Counted from the stretch's first letter, positions 25,574 to 38,480 are shown. The stretch is 64,000 nt of DNA from Gordionus sp. m RMFG-2023 (GCF_954871325.1 NC_088776.1:53524569-53588568); one strand, 5' to 3'. Numbers and translations: made by a program. The notes: generated from the sequence alone by a model not told the origin.

Positions 25574-26384
25574 TCTAATAAGTGGTCTGGGCATGTCTCT
25601 TTAAATTTTTGCCAGGGTCGGCCAAAAAAATTCTTCAAGAGGTGGTCTAGGATATTGTAGACTGGTAAGGATTCACAAAAAAATTAAGCCTCCCTATGTT
25701 AATATAAAAAACTTAAAAATTAATTATTAACTGGGAAAAAAATTGAAATACCTACCTATCATAATAATTTTTAAAATATCCATTTATTATAAATACTGCC
25801 CAAGTTAAATTACAAACTAAAAAAAAATGAATTATTAATTAACCAAAAATATAAAATATCGATCAAATAATTTTTCTACCACCCATTTAATATAAATATT
25901 GCCCATTTTGATTAATATTAATGATCCTTACTTATATAAAACTGCCATAATAATTTGTCATATTTAATTTTCAAAGTTATTGCTGGATATTTAAATTTTA
26001 TGTATAATAATAAAATAGAGAGTAAAATATATATGTTGAAATTTATAAAAAAAACTGGACTAATGGTTATTTTGCAGATCTCTTATCTTCCTTACTATAA
26101 TATAAATTTAAGCTTTAGAGAGATTATTAATAATTTGTCGGTAAATGTAAGCCTATAAAAACTTTATATTATATAGATTTTAATATGTTAATTTCAGATT
26201 TTAGAAAATAGCAACGTTTTAAAATAACGCTGATCCATTTAAATTTACAATTATCAAGAAAACATTAAAAAAATTATATAAGAAAGATTTTTATAATGCT
26301 TAAAATGAAATTTAAAAGCTTGAAAGGAGTCTTGACGAATTATATCAAGATAATAAATTAGAAAAAAAGACAAATTTTTAGGAT
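25574..26384. other. AT-rich DNA with no recognised gene
   Basis: The 67-codon open stretch at 25,955-26,158 is of unremarkable composition and is not supported as a gene. Confidence 0.4.
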
Positions 26385-26547
26385 TAGTTTTGTTAAATGG
26401 GCCCGATTTGGGTAAATTTTTAAAACGACTCAATTATAATATTAGAATAATAATAATAATACTATGGGTTTGGACCTCTATTTGGCAAATCTTGAGGTTA
26501 TATTATTTCCTTTTTAAAAATCTGCCACAAACCGTTTAACAACACTA
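26385..26547. mobile_element. hAT-type MITE, TAGTGTTGTTAAACGG family (163 bp)
   Basis: The ends TAGTTTTGTTAAATGGGCCC (left) and TAGTGTTGTTAAACGGTTT (right, reverse-complemented) form the terminal inverted repeat. The flanks TTTAGGAT (26,377-26,384) and TTTAGGAA (26,548-26,555) are an 8-bp target duplication with one mismatch. This is the clearest member of a family also present near 6.6, 13.5, 39.3, 42.0, 46.7 and 60.2 kb. Non-coding. Confidence 0.75.
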
Positions 26548-26555
26548 TTTAGGAA

Positions 26556-27268
26556 TAATATATATATAGCATTTATTGATAAATCAATAATCAATTGAAA
26601 AACGATTTGCTAGGATGAAATATATTGAAAATGCAGTTATTAGTTTAAATCCACTGATCAGTAGAATTTTTTAAAAATAAATTATTTTAAATCAAATTTT
26701 TTTATACATTAATAAGCTGAGACTAATCATTTCCAAGTAGACTTTAATCATTCCGAAGAACATTTTAAATTAGAAGATAATCTATTATTATTTTTTATAA
26801 TAATTCATCTAGCTGCTAGTGCTTATAATATTATCAGATCAAGTTTTTCTTGTTTATAATTTTTAACAACATCGGGAGAAGAAGATTTAACAAGATTGTA
26901 GTCATAAGTTACCAAAAAACAATCTCAACAGTTCAAATTCACGATATGATTACGGTTAATTTATGAATTGTCAGCATAAAACAAAAAATAGCTTAATCGA
27001 TGTTTAAAGTTATTATAATCAATATTTTATATGGCGGTCAACAGAAGTAGAATATATAGCCCAAATCATAAATTACTTTTATTTATTCGCTTCTATAAGA
27101 AAACTTTAAACGGCCCGTTATAATTAGGGGTAATCAGGATTTACCTTTTTTTGATGATGGATAAATCAGAAATTAGTCTATCTTATGAGTGTGAATCTGA
27201 AACATATTAATTTACATGGAAATATATTATAAAACAGAAATTATTTTTAGCATAATTATAAAAATTAA
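26556..27268. other. AT-rich DNA with no recognised feature
   Basis: Nothing beyond ordinary AT-rich sequence was recognised up to the open stretch that starts at 27,269. Confidence 0.4.
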
Positions 27269-27517
27269 ATTTTTTTAAAAGGTGTAAAGGTAGTAGGTAG
27301 AGGACTTTCCAAAACTTTCGAGCTTAACAATACAATAATCCAAAGATTGATTCGAGGAATGCCTTATACAATTTTGATGAATGTCGTTTCTAAACTTGGC
27401 AGTTTTGATTACAATAAAACCGTTAGAATTTTACGAAATTTACACTCTTATCAAATAAACTTAGATAAGCAGATAGATAGACAGCTTAAAAAAAAGAAAG
27501 AAGGAAAGAAAGAATAA
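27269..27517 (+). CDS. Unrecognised open frame, possible terminal exon
   Basis: An 82-codon frame, open from just after a TAA to a TAA at 27,515. It begins IFLKGVKVVGRGLSKTF, passes LNNTIIQRLIRGMPYTILM and VVSKLGSFDYNKTV, and ends in a Lys-rich tail (DRQLKKKKEGKKE). Composition is clearly more protein-like than neighbouring sequence, with varied residues and few A/T-run codons. There is no ATG near its start. An AG after a T-run (about 27,271-27,280) could be a splice acceptor, so this may be a last exon or a relic. No family is recognised. Confidence is limited by the short length. Confidence 0.35.
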   Translation: MFLKGVKVVGRGLSKTFELNNTIIQRLIRGMPYTILMNVVSKLGSFDYNKTVRILRNLHSYQINLDKQIDRQLKKKKEGKKE

Positions 27518-30500
27518 TATATTAGGAAATTAAAAAAATAAAGGATTAAAGATAAAAGGAAATAAATTTAAAAAATTGCATGAATTTTTATTTCAAGGTC
27601 AATAATAAGAATATAATTAGATTTAAATTTCCATGCGATTTCAACTCTTACAACATTTCTTTCTATTTGGCGTGCTCTAACTTTATGGATTTGTCTCTAA
27701 TAGCATTCACCTATTTGAGATTCGGTAATTGTTTACAAATATTAAAAATTATTGATATAAAGTTTTAAATTATAACGTTTTTCAACATTAATTATTTCAA
27801 TCACATTATTTATTTGGTAATTAGTTGAGCCTATTACTATTAGCCCACTATGTAACTTTTGATACTTTTTACGCCACTTTATAAATAAAATAACTTAAAT
27901 TACTGTACTATATTATTTCTGAGTGAGAATTTTAATCTTTTTTAATTTACGTCAAATTTACAATAACTGATAATTTTTAAAAAGAAAGAGCGATTTTATC
28001 AGCCTAATACCTTGGTCCTTGTCTTCCAGTTGAGGATTTCACATGTATTAAATAAAGGGCAAGAGGGTGCAGATGAGTCTTAGCAATTAGTTCAGCAGAA
28101 ATCTTGAGAATAAAAACACTCTTGGTGTTTTGGTGAGGATTTTATTAAATTCACATTATTAGTGAGAAAATAAAACATATAAGTGACTAGATATCTTAAT
28201 AAGGCCATCTCTTTTATAAATGTCATTACAATGGCTATTCATCCAAATAATTGCATTGCTATTTATAATTATTGTTTTTTTTTAATTTAATTTTTTTTTT
28301 ATTATGCAGATTTTTTTTAAAATTTTTATATATTGCCCTATATTTTTTTATGATAGATATAAGTTAAAACCTAAAATAACTCTTGATAATTAATTTATTC
28401 AAATAAATAAATTAAATAATTTTTTATTATGTGGAAAATAAACATTTTATCTTTTTCTAAGTTTTAAAAATTAAAGTATTATTAAAAAAAACATAATAGT
28501 ACGGCCATAACGATAACATTACATCGAATTAGGATAGAATATAATCGATACAATATCGCTGTTTTAAAGACTTTGAAAATAGAGATACTCTCAAAAAGAT
28601 AGTGCGTTGAATGTTATTTCTATAAAAATGATCCCGTCATTTTCTTTCCACTCAAAGAAAAGAAAGTAAAAAGAAAGAATGAACATAAGAAAGATAAGAA
28701 TTCTACTATGGCTTAATAAATTTGGTTTGGCGATAAAATTGCCTATTTTTATAAATATATATTATTTATAAAAATAACAAGAAAATATATTTTGTAGCAA
28801 AAATTGAAAAGAAATAAAAGAAAGCTAACGTTTTCCAATATTATCTACGAGAGCTCTATCTAATCTTTATTTGGCTTTAAATTATTCATACTGATATTTT
28901 TGAGCTTCATCATTATTGACAAATTGTTTCATTTTTATTTATAAACAATTGAATTTTGATAAAGTAGAAACTATAGAATATATTTCGAAAAATAAAACAA
29001 TCCATTAATTTTTTTTAAATTTCATCTCATAACGTAATAAATTATAATAATATAATTATTTTTTATAGAAATTTAGATTAAAATTTTGTAATTTATAAAA
29101 ACTTAATATATTAGTATAATACATTCATATAATATTAAAATTAAAATTTTATATGATATTAATATGAATTTATTTATATTATATATATAAACCTATATTT
29201 TTAGATTACAGTATATCAAAAATTGGTAATCTATTTTATTTAATTTTTACATTTTTTAATATTTTTTATTATTCATTTCTTTCCTACCCTGTTTAAATAT
29301 TCTAATTATAAATATGCAGTGAAAACCTCTAAATCACTTTAATGTTAGACTTATAAAGTTTATTATATGGATGTTCTTTTGCGATATAATTATTTAATTT
29401 TCATTATAATTTATAAATTTAAATAAATAATTTAATATATTAAACATAATTATTTACATAATTTATGAAAGTAAAATTTCTTAAATTTGGAATGAAAATT
29501 TAAAAAAGCCTCAGAATTTAGGTCCATAATTATAACTGTAAGGATATAATATATAAAATATATTAATCGAAATCTTCAAATCAATGATTCGAACAAAGTG
29601 TTCTCATAACTCACTTCTAAAAAGTAACTATTTAAAGTTACAATACATCCATGAAAGAAAACTAGTTACATTTTACAAAAGTTATGTTTAAAAAGTAATG
29701 AGTTATCTAAAATAATTTTGCTTTGCAATTTTTATTCAGGGATAAAAAACGCATACAATATAATGATTACTAAATATTATCCTGTATAAAAGACAAATAT
29801 AATTATAAATAATTTAAAAGAAAATTATTTTTTTAATTAACTCCCTTAAATATGTTTTCATCATTGTTTAACCTAGCCCATATATTATTACTAGGGCTGT
29901 GAGCCCTAATAAATAAAAGGGAGTTCAGGTTAGGTAAAAAAATATCGAGTTAAAGGATTTGGAGTATACAGAAAAATAAGAATTTACTATAAAATTTATT
30001 GGAAAATAATATAAACATAATATTTGGCATATTATTAATTTAATTTGAATTCCCACAATATTTAAATGTTGGTGATAATATTACTCTATGTTATGTTTTT
30101 ATTTAAAAAGGGAATTTTAAAAAATTATTGTCATACATTTCTTAAAAATCTTTGATACACCCTCAGCTAATTTTTAAGTAAAAGATAACGTTGAAGACCA
30201 AGTATCTTATGGGTGGTAAAAAAATGTTAATAATTTATACATAAAATATGATAAAAATGATACCAAAAAAAATTCACGATAAAAATGTATTCAATAATGA
30301 AAATAAATAGAAATATAAAAACAATTTCTTTAACCTTAAACTTTAAATTAAATAAAAAGAGTTAGGGTTGGGTTTCAGTTTTAGTTATATCTGTAGGGTT
30401 CAAAATATTATCAAAAAAAAAATTATTTGCACGGCCAAACAATATATTGGGGCAATGTTTCTAGATCCTAGTCCTGCTAAAAAAATTTAAAATAAAAAAT

Positions 30501-30931
30501 ATAATTAAAAACATTTAAAAGTTAAATAAAATAAAAATTATTTAGGAATTTAGCCCTAATTAACAATAAACTCTTTTCAAAATTTGTGTTTAATTTTATT
30601 TTTAGTTTATTCTCGAATAAATAAGATTTCCTAAAATAGATATTTTGTTTGACACTTGATGTAAATAGAACATAACATTTATAACAGTAATTTTAAATTT
30701 AATAATTAGTAATTTTTAATTTTGTAAGTCATAATTAGATAATTAGATATAAATACTTTAATATATTTTAAAAAGTAACTTAATAACTAGTTACCTTTTT
30801 CGTTATAATTCATAAATATTATTCTTCCATTTAAATAAAATTAATAAATAAATCAAGCCATATATCATGCATTAAATTAAACAAAAATAAAATATTAAAA
30901 CCTATTTCATTTTATTAAGAAGTTATGTGTA
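27518..30931. other. AT-rich DNA, mostly featureless
   Basis: Simple purine repeats (AAAG/AAGG type) at about 27,485-27,515 and 28,655-28,685. A short inverted pair around 29,871-29,938 (AACCTAGCCC / GGTTAGGT) may be a degraded MITE. No gene was recognised; the 62-codon stretch at 27,580-27,768 is unsupported. Confidence 0.4.
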
Positions 30932-31198
30932 ATGCCCATAATTCACAATTTTCTAGAGAAATATTTAGATAAAATTTTTAATGAGAATAAATGTAAATGT
31001 TCTTTTATTATAAAAACTCTATTCATACCTAACTTTCATGTAGCAAGGATTAGTTATCACAAAGAAACTCCATCTCTTGTACATTTCAATTTCTCGGTAC
31101 GTTTCAATCACATGGTCCAAAGCTTCAGGATGAAGCTATTAGCAATTACAACAAACAATGAAACAAGGGAATTAGAAGAATTTAAAGAAGTAAAATAA
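30932..31198 (+). CDS. Unrecognised short ORF (88 aa)
   Basis: ATG-initiated frame of 88 codons. It has a Cys pair (NKCKCSF), a mixed central part (FHVARISYHKETPSLVHFNF) and a charged C-terminus (NNETRELEEFKEVK). The residue mix is more even than chance frames in such AT-rich DNA, and base composition rises slightly in G and C here. No family is recognised, no splice partner was found, and nothing nearby suggests a role. It could be a relic of a transposon or host exon. Confidence 0.3.
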   Translation: MPIIHNFLEKYLDKIFNENKCKCSFIIKTLFIPNFHVARISYHKETPSLVHFNFSVRFNHMVQSFRMKLLAITTNNETRELEEFKEVK

Positions 31199-33433
31199 AT
31201 ACATGACATAAAAGTCTTCTAATAAGGATAATTTAAAAATATTTTTGAAATCGAATTAAATTTATAAATTGTTACCTTGCTTTCTCACCATATAAAATCA
31301 CATTTTTAAAAGATAATGAACCATTATTATTTTGATATGGAAAGTGAATATGACCTTATTCATATTAACCACAATATAGATCCTCATTTCTCACTGATAA
31401 TTTAGTTTCGATTTCAATTTTTCAAATAGAGAAAATTTTATAGGAATTCGAGTTAATTTAAAAATAAATTACAATCAGTATTATATATCTGCAATAAAAG
31501 GGCAATCATCTGATACTACAATTAAAATATGTTATTTAGATTAATATTATTAATTCTTATATATAGCTTCAATCTTAACCTCTTTACATGATAAGATTCT
31601 GTTATTTTTAACCAAAATTATAACCTTCATTTAGGTGGCACATCAATAGACCAAATATTTTTTTGAAAGTTTTATTTGTAAACATTTAATTTACATTGAA
31701 TTCTATGGATAAATTGCATTTCAATCCATTATAATTTAATTTTTAATAATATTTAAATGATATAATAAAAACAATTATATAAGACTATTATAGCAAAAAG
31801 GTAAAATTAATAGCAAATAATTAAAATTAAATATAAATGAACACTTACAATAACAAATGAACTAAATTTAAGAATTAATAAGAAACTAAATAGCAAATGA
31901 TATTAATAAAATAAAGAATAAATGGGAAAATGTAATAGTTTTGATTATATAAATTGTGAAGTAATTAAATTTTAATTTTCCTAGGAATAAGGGTTAAATT
32001 ATTTTAAAATAAAGTGTAATTGCTGAGATAATTAATCGTATATCCATGCAAAAAAAATCTAGCACTAAAACCTTTGTGTCTATTGACTTTTGAAATTTTT
32101 TTCCAAAGAATTAACCTTTTATGAATTATTTTTTGTTAATGCACCATTTAAATTTTATCAATGAGAATTTATTTATTCTAACTCAAAAATTTTAAAAATT
32201 AGTAAATGCAATATATTTAGTTGCAACTGAGATGCGAAGTTTGTATTGATTTATAGATTGGATTGCTTTAAAATTAATTTTCAAACTTCATATTGTATTT
32301 AGAGAATTATTAAATGTGCTCAATCGTTGTTATATTTGGACATTTGCAATTAAATTTGCTAATTTTTTTAAATAATGGCCCATTTGCAATTAAATCTGCT
32401 CGTTAGCATTTTACTCATTAGCAATTAGTTTTCCCCTTATTTCTCGTTAAAGCAGGGGCTATTCAGAATTTAGAATTATAAATAATATGGGTTCAGATAA
32501 AATATAACGGTTCATATTAATATGATATCGGTTTGTTTGAATCTTTAATATCTGTTTAACCCTTAAACATACAAATTAATGAATAATAGAAATGTATTAA
32601 TTATTTAATACATATTTTCTTTAGCAATAGTTCGTGCTTGAAAATTTATTCTTTATTACTCTAATATTAAATTTTCAATTATTCTAAATATCTTTAAAAA
32701 ATTATAATATCTTGTATGAAAATCATTTTAAATAAATAATAATTTAAAATAAAAATAATAAAATTTTAAATTGAATACTTTAACATCTCCCTATATTTCA
32801 TATATAACAAATTTAAAAGTCAAAAATATAATCTAATAAAAAAAATTTACTAAAATTATTTCGACTTAAGAAAAAAAATTAAACCTAAAAATTAAAAGTA
32901 AAAAATCTTAAAAAATTTAGAAAAGATTATGGAAAAATGAGAATTGAAGAAAAGGAAACAATGAAATTACTTCAAAGAGAAGAGAAATATTAAGAAAAAA
33001 TGAGAATTATAAATTAAAAATGACTTAAAGAGATCTCAATTCTCAAAAGGTTAGAAATAGGAAAATTTCAAATAACCAAAAATTAAAAAAAAATGATATA
33101 TATTTAAAATGGTTATAAAAATGACAAATATTTATATAAAATATATAAAAAAACACAATTTTCTTTCATTACATGGGAATTTTTCTTTTTTGATAGCCTC
33201 CACCTAGCATTTTTCCTTATTTGATTGACACTTTCCTTTTTTGATTGAAACTTTTCCTTTTTTGATTGAAATTTTTTTTTGATCGATCATTTTGCTTTTT
33301 AAATCGTGGATTTTCTTTTTTCTTATGGGGAAAACTGTTAGGCTTAGTCTGTTAACTTAGTTGTATTATATTTTTGGTTATTAACTAAATTATTTTTGTT
33401 TGTTTCCTTATTATAAAGTTAACGAATTTACCG
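31199..33433. other. AT-rich DNA with purine-rich and T-rich repeats
   Basis: A purine-rich segment at about 32,930-33,070 (including GACTTAAAGAGAT and AAAAGGTTAGAAAT) recurs near 63,560-63,700. No gene was recognised. Confidence 0.4.
33190..33305. repeat. Short tandem repeat of about 21 bp
   Basis: Three to four imperfect copies of a unit near CTTTTCCTTTTTTGATTGAAA, with diverged copies at both ends. Confidence 0.55.
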
Positions 33434-33769
33434 TTGATATATAATTTCGTGTCAAAGGGTATATACAAGCTGAGTTTCCAGTTTAAGATATGCGAAATGT
33501 GGTTCGACACTATTAAAACTATTAAACACGTCAAAATTGGTATTAATTTTTTACATTATCAAAAAGATTTTGAATTTATTTTGATTTTTATAGAAAGCAT
33601 CATATTGCTAATATTTTATTTCATAATTCGGTCCTATTTTACACATTATTTTTGTCTTTTAAAACTTAAAGAAAAGAATTTTAATCAATTGGAATGGATA
33701 ACTTCTTTGAATCATAGGGTTTATAAAATGGAAAAAAATTGTGGTTTTTTTATTGAAAACATTAATTAA
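33434..33769 (+). CDS. Unrecognised ORF with a predicted membrane segment (111 aa)
   Basis: The longest plus-strand open frame outside the mobile elements. The first codon is TTG; the first ATG is residue 22 (ICEMWFDT). Residues about 47-75 form one long hydrophobic stretch (FILIFIESIILLIFYFII), suitable for a membrane span. The C-terminal part is polar (LKEKNFNQLEWITSLNHRV). In very AT-rich DNA a T-rich frame easily mimics a membrane segment, so chance is a serious alternative. No family, promoter or splice partner was recognised. Confidence 0.25.
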   Translation: MIYNFVSKGIYKLSFQFKICEMWFDTIKTIKHVKIGINFLHYQKDFEFILIFIESIILLIFYFIIRSYFTHYFCLLKLKEKNFNQLEWITSLNHRVYKMEKNCGFFIENIN

Positions 33770-35078
33770 ATTTTAAAAAACTAAGATAAAATAAGATCTA
33801 TAATTTGATAAACTATCTATTTATTTAGTTGGAAATAATAAAATATTTCCTTTTTGATTTTCTCATATCTATTTTCATTATTAAAAAATATATATTAATA
33901 ATTATCAGTTAAACTATATGTTTTTTAATTATAAAAAATAATTTGTCTAGATGATAGACCTCTCAATAAATATTATGGTAAACTCTTCTTCTTTTTTTAA
34001 ATTTATTTTCAAAAAATTATAAGCTATTAACCCTTGAATTATTTTTAAGTTAGAAAGAAAGAAAGAAAGAAAAAAAGAATTTTTCAATTTTCTGTAGAAG
34101 TATTGATTTTGCTTTAACTTTAAGGTTAGTCAGAAACCATCTTGTCAGGTTTCCTAAACAATTAAATTATTTTTAGTGAAAGAAATACCGTTTTTATTTC
34201 TTAAACATGATATTTATAAAATAAATTTGGTAATTAATTTTAAAATTATAACTACAAAAATTAAAAAAGAATTTCTATTTAATAAACTCTTAGGAGATAT
34301 AAAATTCTCAAATTTTAGTATAGGTAATCCATAAAATAACCAAAAATATTTAAAAATTAATTTATATTTTATGATAGCCAAATATTTTTCTAAAAAAATA
34401 TTGAGTTCGCCATTTTTAAAAATCAGCCCAAATCGAGACGTTACTAAGCAAGTCTCGCTATAACTAGATTTTCTTATCATCATAAACCCCATATGGTTTA
34501 TTTAACATCATCATTATAAGAGAGGGTTCAATTCAAACTTTACTATAAAAATTAAATTGTATATTAATAATTATATAAACTATAATCTTGTATTGTAGAA
34601 ATTTTCCAAAGTTGAAAAAATTTTTAATTAATTATTTTAAAATATTTTTGGTGTATAGATGCATTTTAATAAAATCAATATTATGATAAAATTAAAATAT
34701 TTTAATACCTTTAAATAAAAAATAGTTTTAAATCATACCAAACGATAGATAATCCCGATTTCCCCTGCTGGTAATACACAGATTATTTAAAATATTTAAA
34801 TATGTTTACATAATTGATATATTTTGATTTATAATATTTAGTTCAAAATAAATATTAAAACTAGCTTAAATTATTTTAGTATATTAATTCTATATAAAAA
34901 ATGAAACTAATAAATAACATTTTGACTTCTTTATTAATAATTTTACTAAGTTTTTTGGTCTGGGTAATAGCAACGTAGAAGTGATATCTTTTCCAATAAA
35001 ATATTTTGAGATATATAAATGGTAGCCAAAAGATTGACGTTGGGATGGTGCATTTGGATCAATGCAGGTAAAGTCCAA
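33770..35078. other. AT-rich DNA with a MITE remnant
   Basis: A (AAAG)n-like repeat at about 34,053-34,080. About 34,410-34,447 carries one arm of the TAGTGTTGTTAAACGG MITE family (TTTTTAAAAATCAGCCCAAA then TCGAGACGTTA). The 92-codon minus-strand stretch at 34,214-34,492 overlaps that arm and is judged fortuitous. Confidence 0.4.
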
Positions 35079-35640
35079 TACTAAGAGCTGACCTCTTGAC
35101 CCAAGAATTTAGGACATTGGGCGTTTTTTATCAGTTTTAAATAAACCGGGTTTCTAGAAGGAATGTCTGCGGATTTAAGTTCATGCAAAATGAGTCGTTA
35201 CATTTGTGACGTGGGAAACGGCCTCGACAAAAGCGGCAATGTCTACCCTTGCTATCAACGCTGGTTTTACAGTTTATACATTGGTACGGTAGAACAATTT
35301 CATAATTTACCTTAATTCTAATAGCAAATCTAAATTTATCAACGGAAAGAAACTAATAGATTTTGTTGGTGGGTATATTTCCAGAAGCTGAAAAACTGTG
35401 AGATAGTCATCGTGAAAGCTCGATTTTAAATTAGCAACCAAGCCTTCATTGAGTGAAATATCCCAATCTTTCAGAGAACACGAGGAGGGTCATGGCGTGT
35501 TTTGACAACAGAATTGTCCTAGATGGTCTTTACCTCGGCCAACAAGAAGTCAGAAACGGAAGAAAGCTGGCGAATTTTGGATGAGATGAGAGACGGGAAG
35601 CAGTGAATCCACTGATAGAAAGGGTTAGTAATAAATTAAC
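35079..35640 (-). pseudogene. Decayed coding-like segment with paired cysteines
   Basis: Less AT-rich than its surroundings. The minus strand gives protein-like stretches broken between frames. One reads DWDISLNEGLVANLKSSF then DDYLTVFQLLEIYPPTK. Another, from about 35,300 to 35,150, reads LPYQCINCKTSVDSKGRHC then RFCRGRFPRHKCNDSFCMNL. The latter has the pattern C-x2-C, then C-x2-C, then two further Cys, typical of a treble-clef or ribbon zinc site. CxxCR followed by [LF]PR and a Cys pair faintly recalls the C-terminal zinc domain of the GATOR2 protein MIOS, but too little matches to name it. It looks like a dead gene or an exon cluster whose introns I could not define. Confidence 0.35.
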
Positions 35641-36423
35641 CCGATATCTCCAAGCTTGCATGGAAGTGAGGCTTATAGCCATAAATTATGAATAAAGCGG
35701 AGATAAAGGATCTCTTCTGCATGATATTTGACGGAAGTTTCAAATGATATATAATGTAACAAGAAATTTAAAAATTTAGAGTGTAAAAAATTTTTAGAAT
35801 TTAATAATTGAACAGAAAAAAAGCTTAATGAGGAGGGTGATGCTTGGAGATAGTTTTAAAATGAAGTAAGCTAGAGGATCTAGAGGATGCGTTAGTGAAG
35901 AAGTGATTGATGGATTCATTTTTGATATTATTTATACTGTTTTTTATTTCTAAATTGAAACCATTTTTAAAATAAAACTATTGATATTATTAGAAAACAA
36001 GACTAATGTGTTATTATCTGAGCATTTATACTTAAATCTTAATCTGAATATTACGTTATATCGTAAAAATTGCTATTTTTTATTAGAAATTTAGTTTTTT
36101 TTTCTAGCATTAAATAAAGAATTCTGAGAATTCATTATTTATCTCTCAGCGTTCAATATTTATATTGTATTTAAGGATTTTACTTTGATCAAATAGGAGC
36201 TATACATTATATATCAATTCAAATAATCAAATTTTACATTTTAATTCTATGGCAACACTGAATGTATTTGTATAATTAATAAAATTTTAAATTTAAATTG
36301 TGGAATGATAAGTGTGAGTTAATATAGATATTTGAGAGTAGGTATCTTTTACTTCTTCTGCAATTAATTTTCTAGATATATTTTCAAAATAATTTAAAAT
36401 ATTTTAATTAAAATATAGCATAG

Positions 36424-37400
36424 TTTCTATTATTATTAATAGATTCCAATTCCATAATATTCGCCAATATATCGACTTACAAAACTAAACCAAGCTTAGT
36501 CATAATGGTCTTTCCAAAAAGTTTAAAAGGTATGATTTTAAATGTCATCATTTATTTCTAAAAAAAATTAATTATTTTACAGCTAAAATATTAACTAATT
36601 TTTTAATGTTTAAACGAAAGTGGTCAGATAATACTTTATCAAATTTCATTAATAAATCCAATAAACCTAAAAAAATTTCATTTTTTTATTGGTTGAGGTT
36701 TTCTATGCTTTCTAAAAAAGATTCATTTTTGGCCTAATTGAATCATTTCGATGATTCCATTCAAAACTGCACATCATCTATTGTTAGTTTCTATTAGTTT
36801 AATTTTTGCCAATACAATTTTCTAGCTCAATCTATTGATGCAGGTAATATACATGTTTTTGAGAGATGATACTTTACGCGATCTGCAAAATGTTTCCAAT
36901 CATTATAGCCTTCGTTTGAGAATTTGTTTATCTAATTTGAAAAAAATTTATAACAAAAACTATATATTGCATTTCTTTATCGAGTAAATTAGCCCAAGAC
37001 GATCGATTAATTTTTCGCATATGGAATGAAGCTAAAAATGTTTACTATTTTGGTTTATTGGAAAACTAAGATTCTCGATTAATCTTTTCTACTAAAAAAC
37101 ATTGGTATATTATCACATATCTAGATTGGGCATATCGATATCGTCCAAGCTTATGTTAAATTTTTAGAGAAACTTATATTAATTATCTTTTTTGGGGGGT
37201 TCCACTATACCTTGAGGGCGAGATATACCAGCGGCGACTTCTGCAAGATCATGATGAGAATAAAAAATATATGAACCAGTGACTTCTGGGGGATCTTCAT
37301 GATTTATTAATATTAATGTGCTTTATTATCGAGATGGATATCGAGTATTTTTGACATTTCACTTGTGGTGCATGATGTCTCATTTTTATTTTTAAAGTGC
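36424..37400 (+). pseudogene. Decayed coding-like segment of unknown family
   Basis: Plus-strand frames over nearly 1 kb give long protein-like stretches with only a few breaks. Examples in order: KRYDFKCHHLFLKKINYF, MFKRKWSDNTLSNFINK, LNHFDDSIQNCTSSIVSFY, TLRDLQNVSNHYSLRLRIC, LAQDDRLIFRIWNEAKNV, KKHWYIITYLDWAYRYRP and LYLEGEIYQRRLLQDH. Residue variety (Trp, Asp, Arg, Cys) is far above chance for this composition. Together they look like one protein of perhaps 300 residues that no longer has an intact frame. No family could be assigned; a host gene, a transposon protein or an old viral insertion are all possible. Confidence 0.45.
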
Positions 37401-38480
37401 TGTAATATATGCCCTATTTGAGAATTGATAAATGTTGCTTCTTTTTATTTTGTTTCTTAGCACTGTAATCAAATTTGCCTCCCCCATTTTGAAAACTCCT
37501 TGATTATGAAATAAAATGATATTTTACAAAACAAATAATAATGCCTTGTATGTTATTTATAAAAAAATTTTTTTACAAAATTTGGCTCTCTCTAGAATTG
37601 TCTAATTTTGGGGATCAGAACATCTATCCCGCTCGCTCCCCAGATTGCACGAACATAAATGCAAGATCAAATTTACAAATTGTATATTATATATATATAA
37701 TTTCAAATCCTTATTAATGCAAAATAAAAAAAAGAAATATAATTCTGATATTCAATTAGCTATATTTGGTTATTGGGCTATGATAGTTTCCTACATACAG
37801 AGATATTGATATACACGTTTTAATTGTATATATTCTCTTAATCCTACCCTTTACCTCATTTTTTAAAAATTAATAATTTGCATACTTTAAAAAAAAAATC
37901 TTAATGAGTTGAGTCAATTTGGTTCGATTCAGATAAAAAAACTTCTAAGATATTACTTTAAAAATTCATTAAAAATAAAATAAATATATAATTTTTTTTA
38001 TATTTTATTTGATCCTTTATTCTACCAATTATCGATTTCGTCAATTATATTTTTTTTAAATGGAAATAATCAGAAGTCTAAATCGGAATATATTTATGAA
38101 GATATTGAGATATTAAAGATTTAACAATAATAATATTATTATAATGGGTGCGAATTATTCTAGTGTCTATGCTAGGATAGTACTATAATAATTACTAATT
38201 TTATTTTTACGACACGTATTCCTAAAATTTTTAAGTAGACTGCCGCAATGTTTTAATAATTTTTTATAGTTTAGTTCCATGAAAAAAAATCTGTATTTTT
38301 ACTTACCATTTTGTAATTGCTACATGAAGCTCAAAAACATTTCAATTTATTAAGCTTAATTAGGATTCCGTGTATATCTTAGAAATTTTATTTGAAAAGT
38401 TAAAATTTTTTTATAAGTTAATATTTAATAAAATTGTATTCAATTTATTTGTTAAAATTAATGAATTAAAATAGTTAAAA
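37401..38480. other. AT-rich DNA with no recognised feature
   Basis: Separates the decayed coding segment from copy B. Nothing recognisable apart from short A and T runs. Confidence 0.4.

Noticed and set aside
36826-36843. An 18-nt AG/GT-bounded block (LNLLMQ in phase 0) that resembles the candidate micro-exons
   Set aside because: It lies inside the decayed coding-like stretch 36,424-37,400, which reads through it in another phase, and it has no counterpart in copy A or B.
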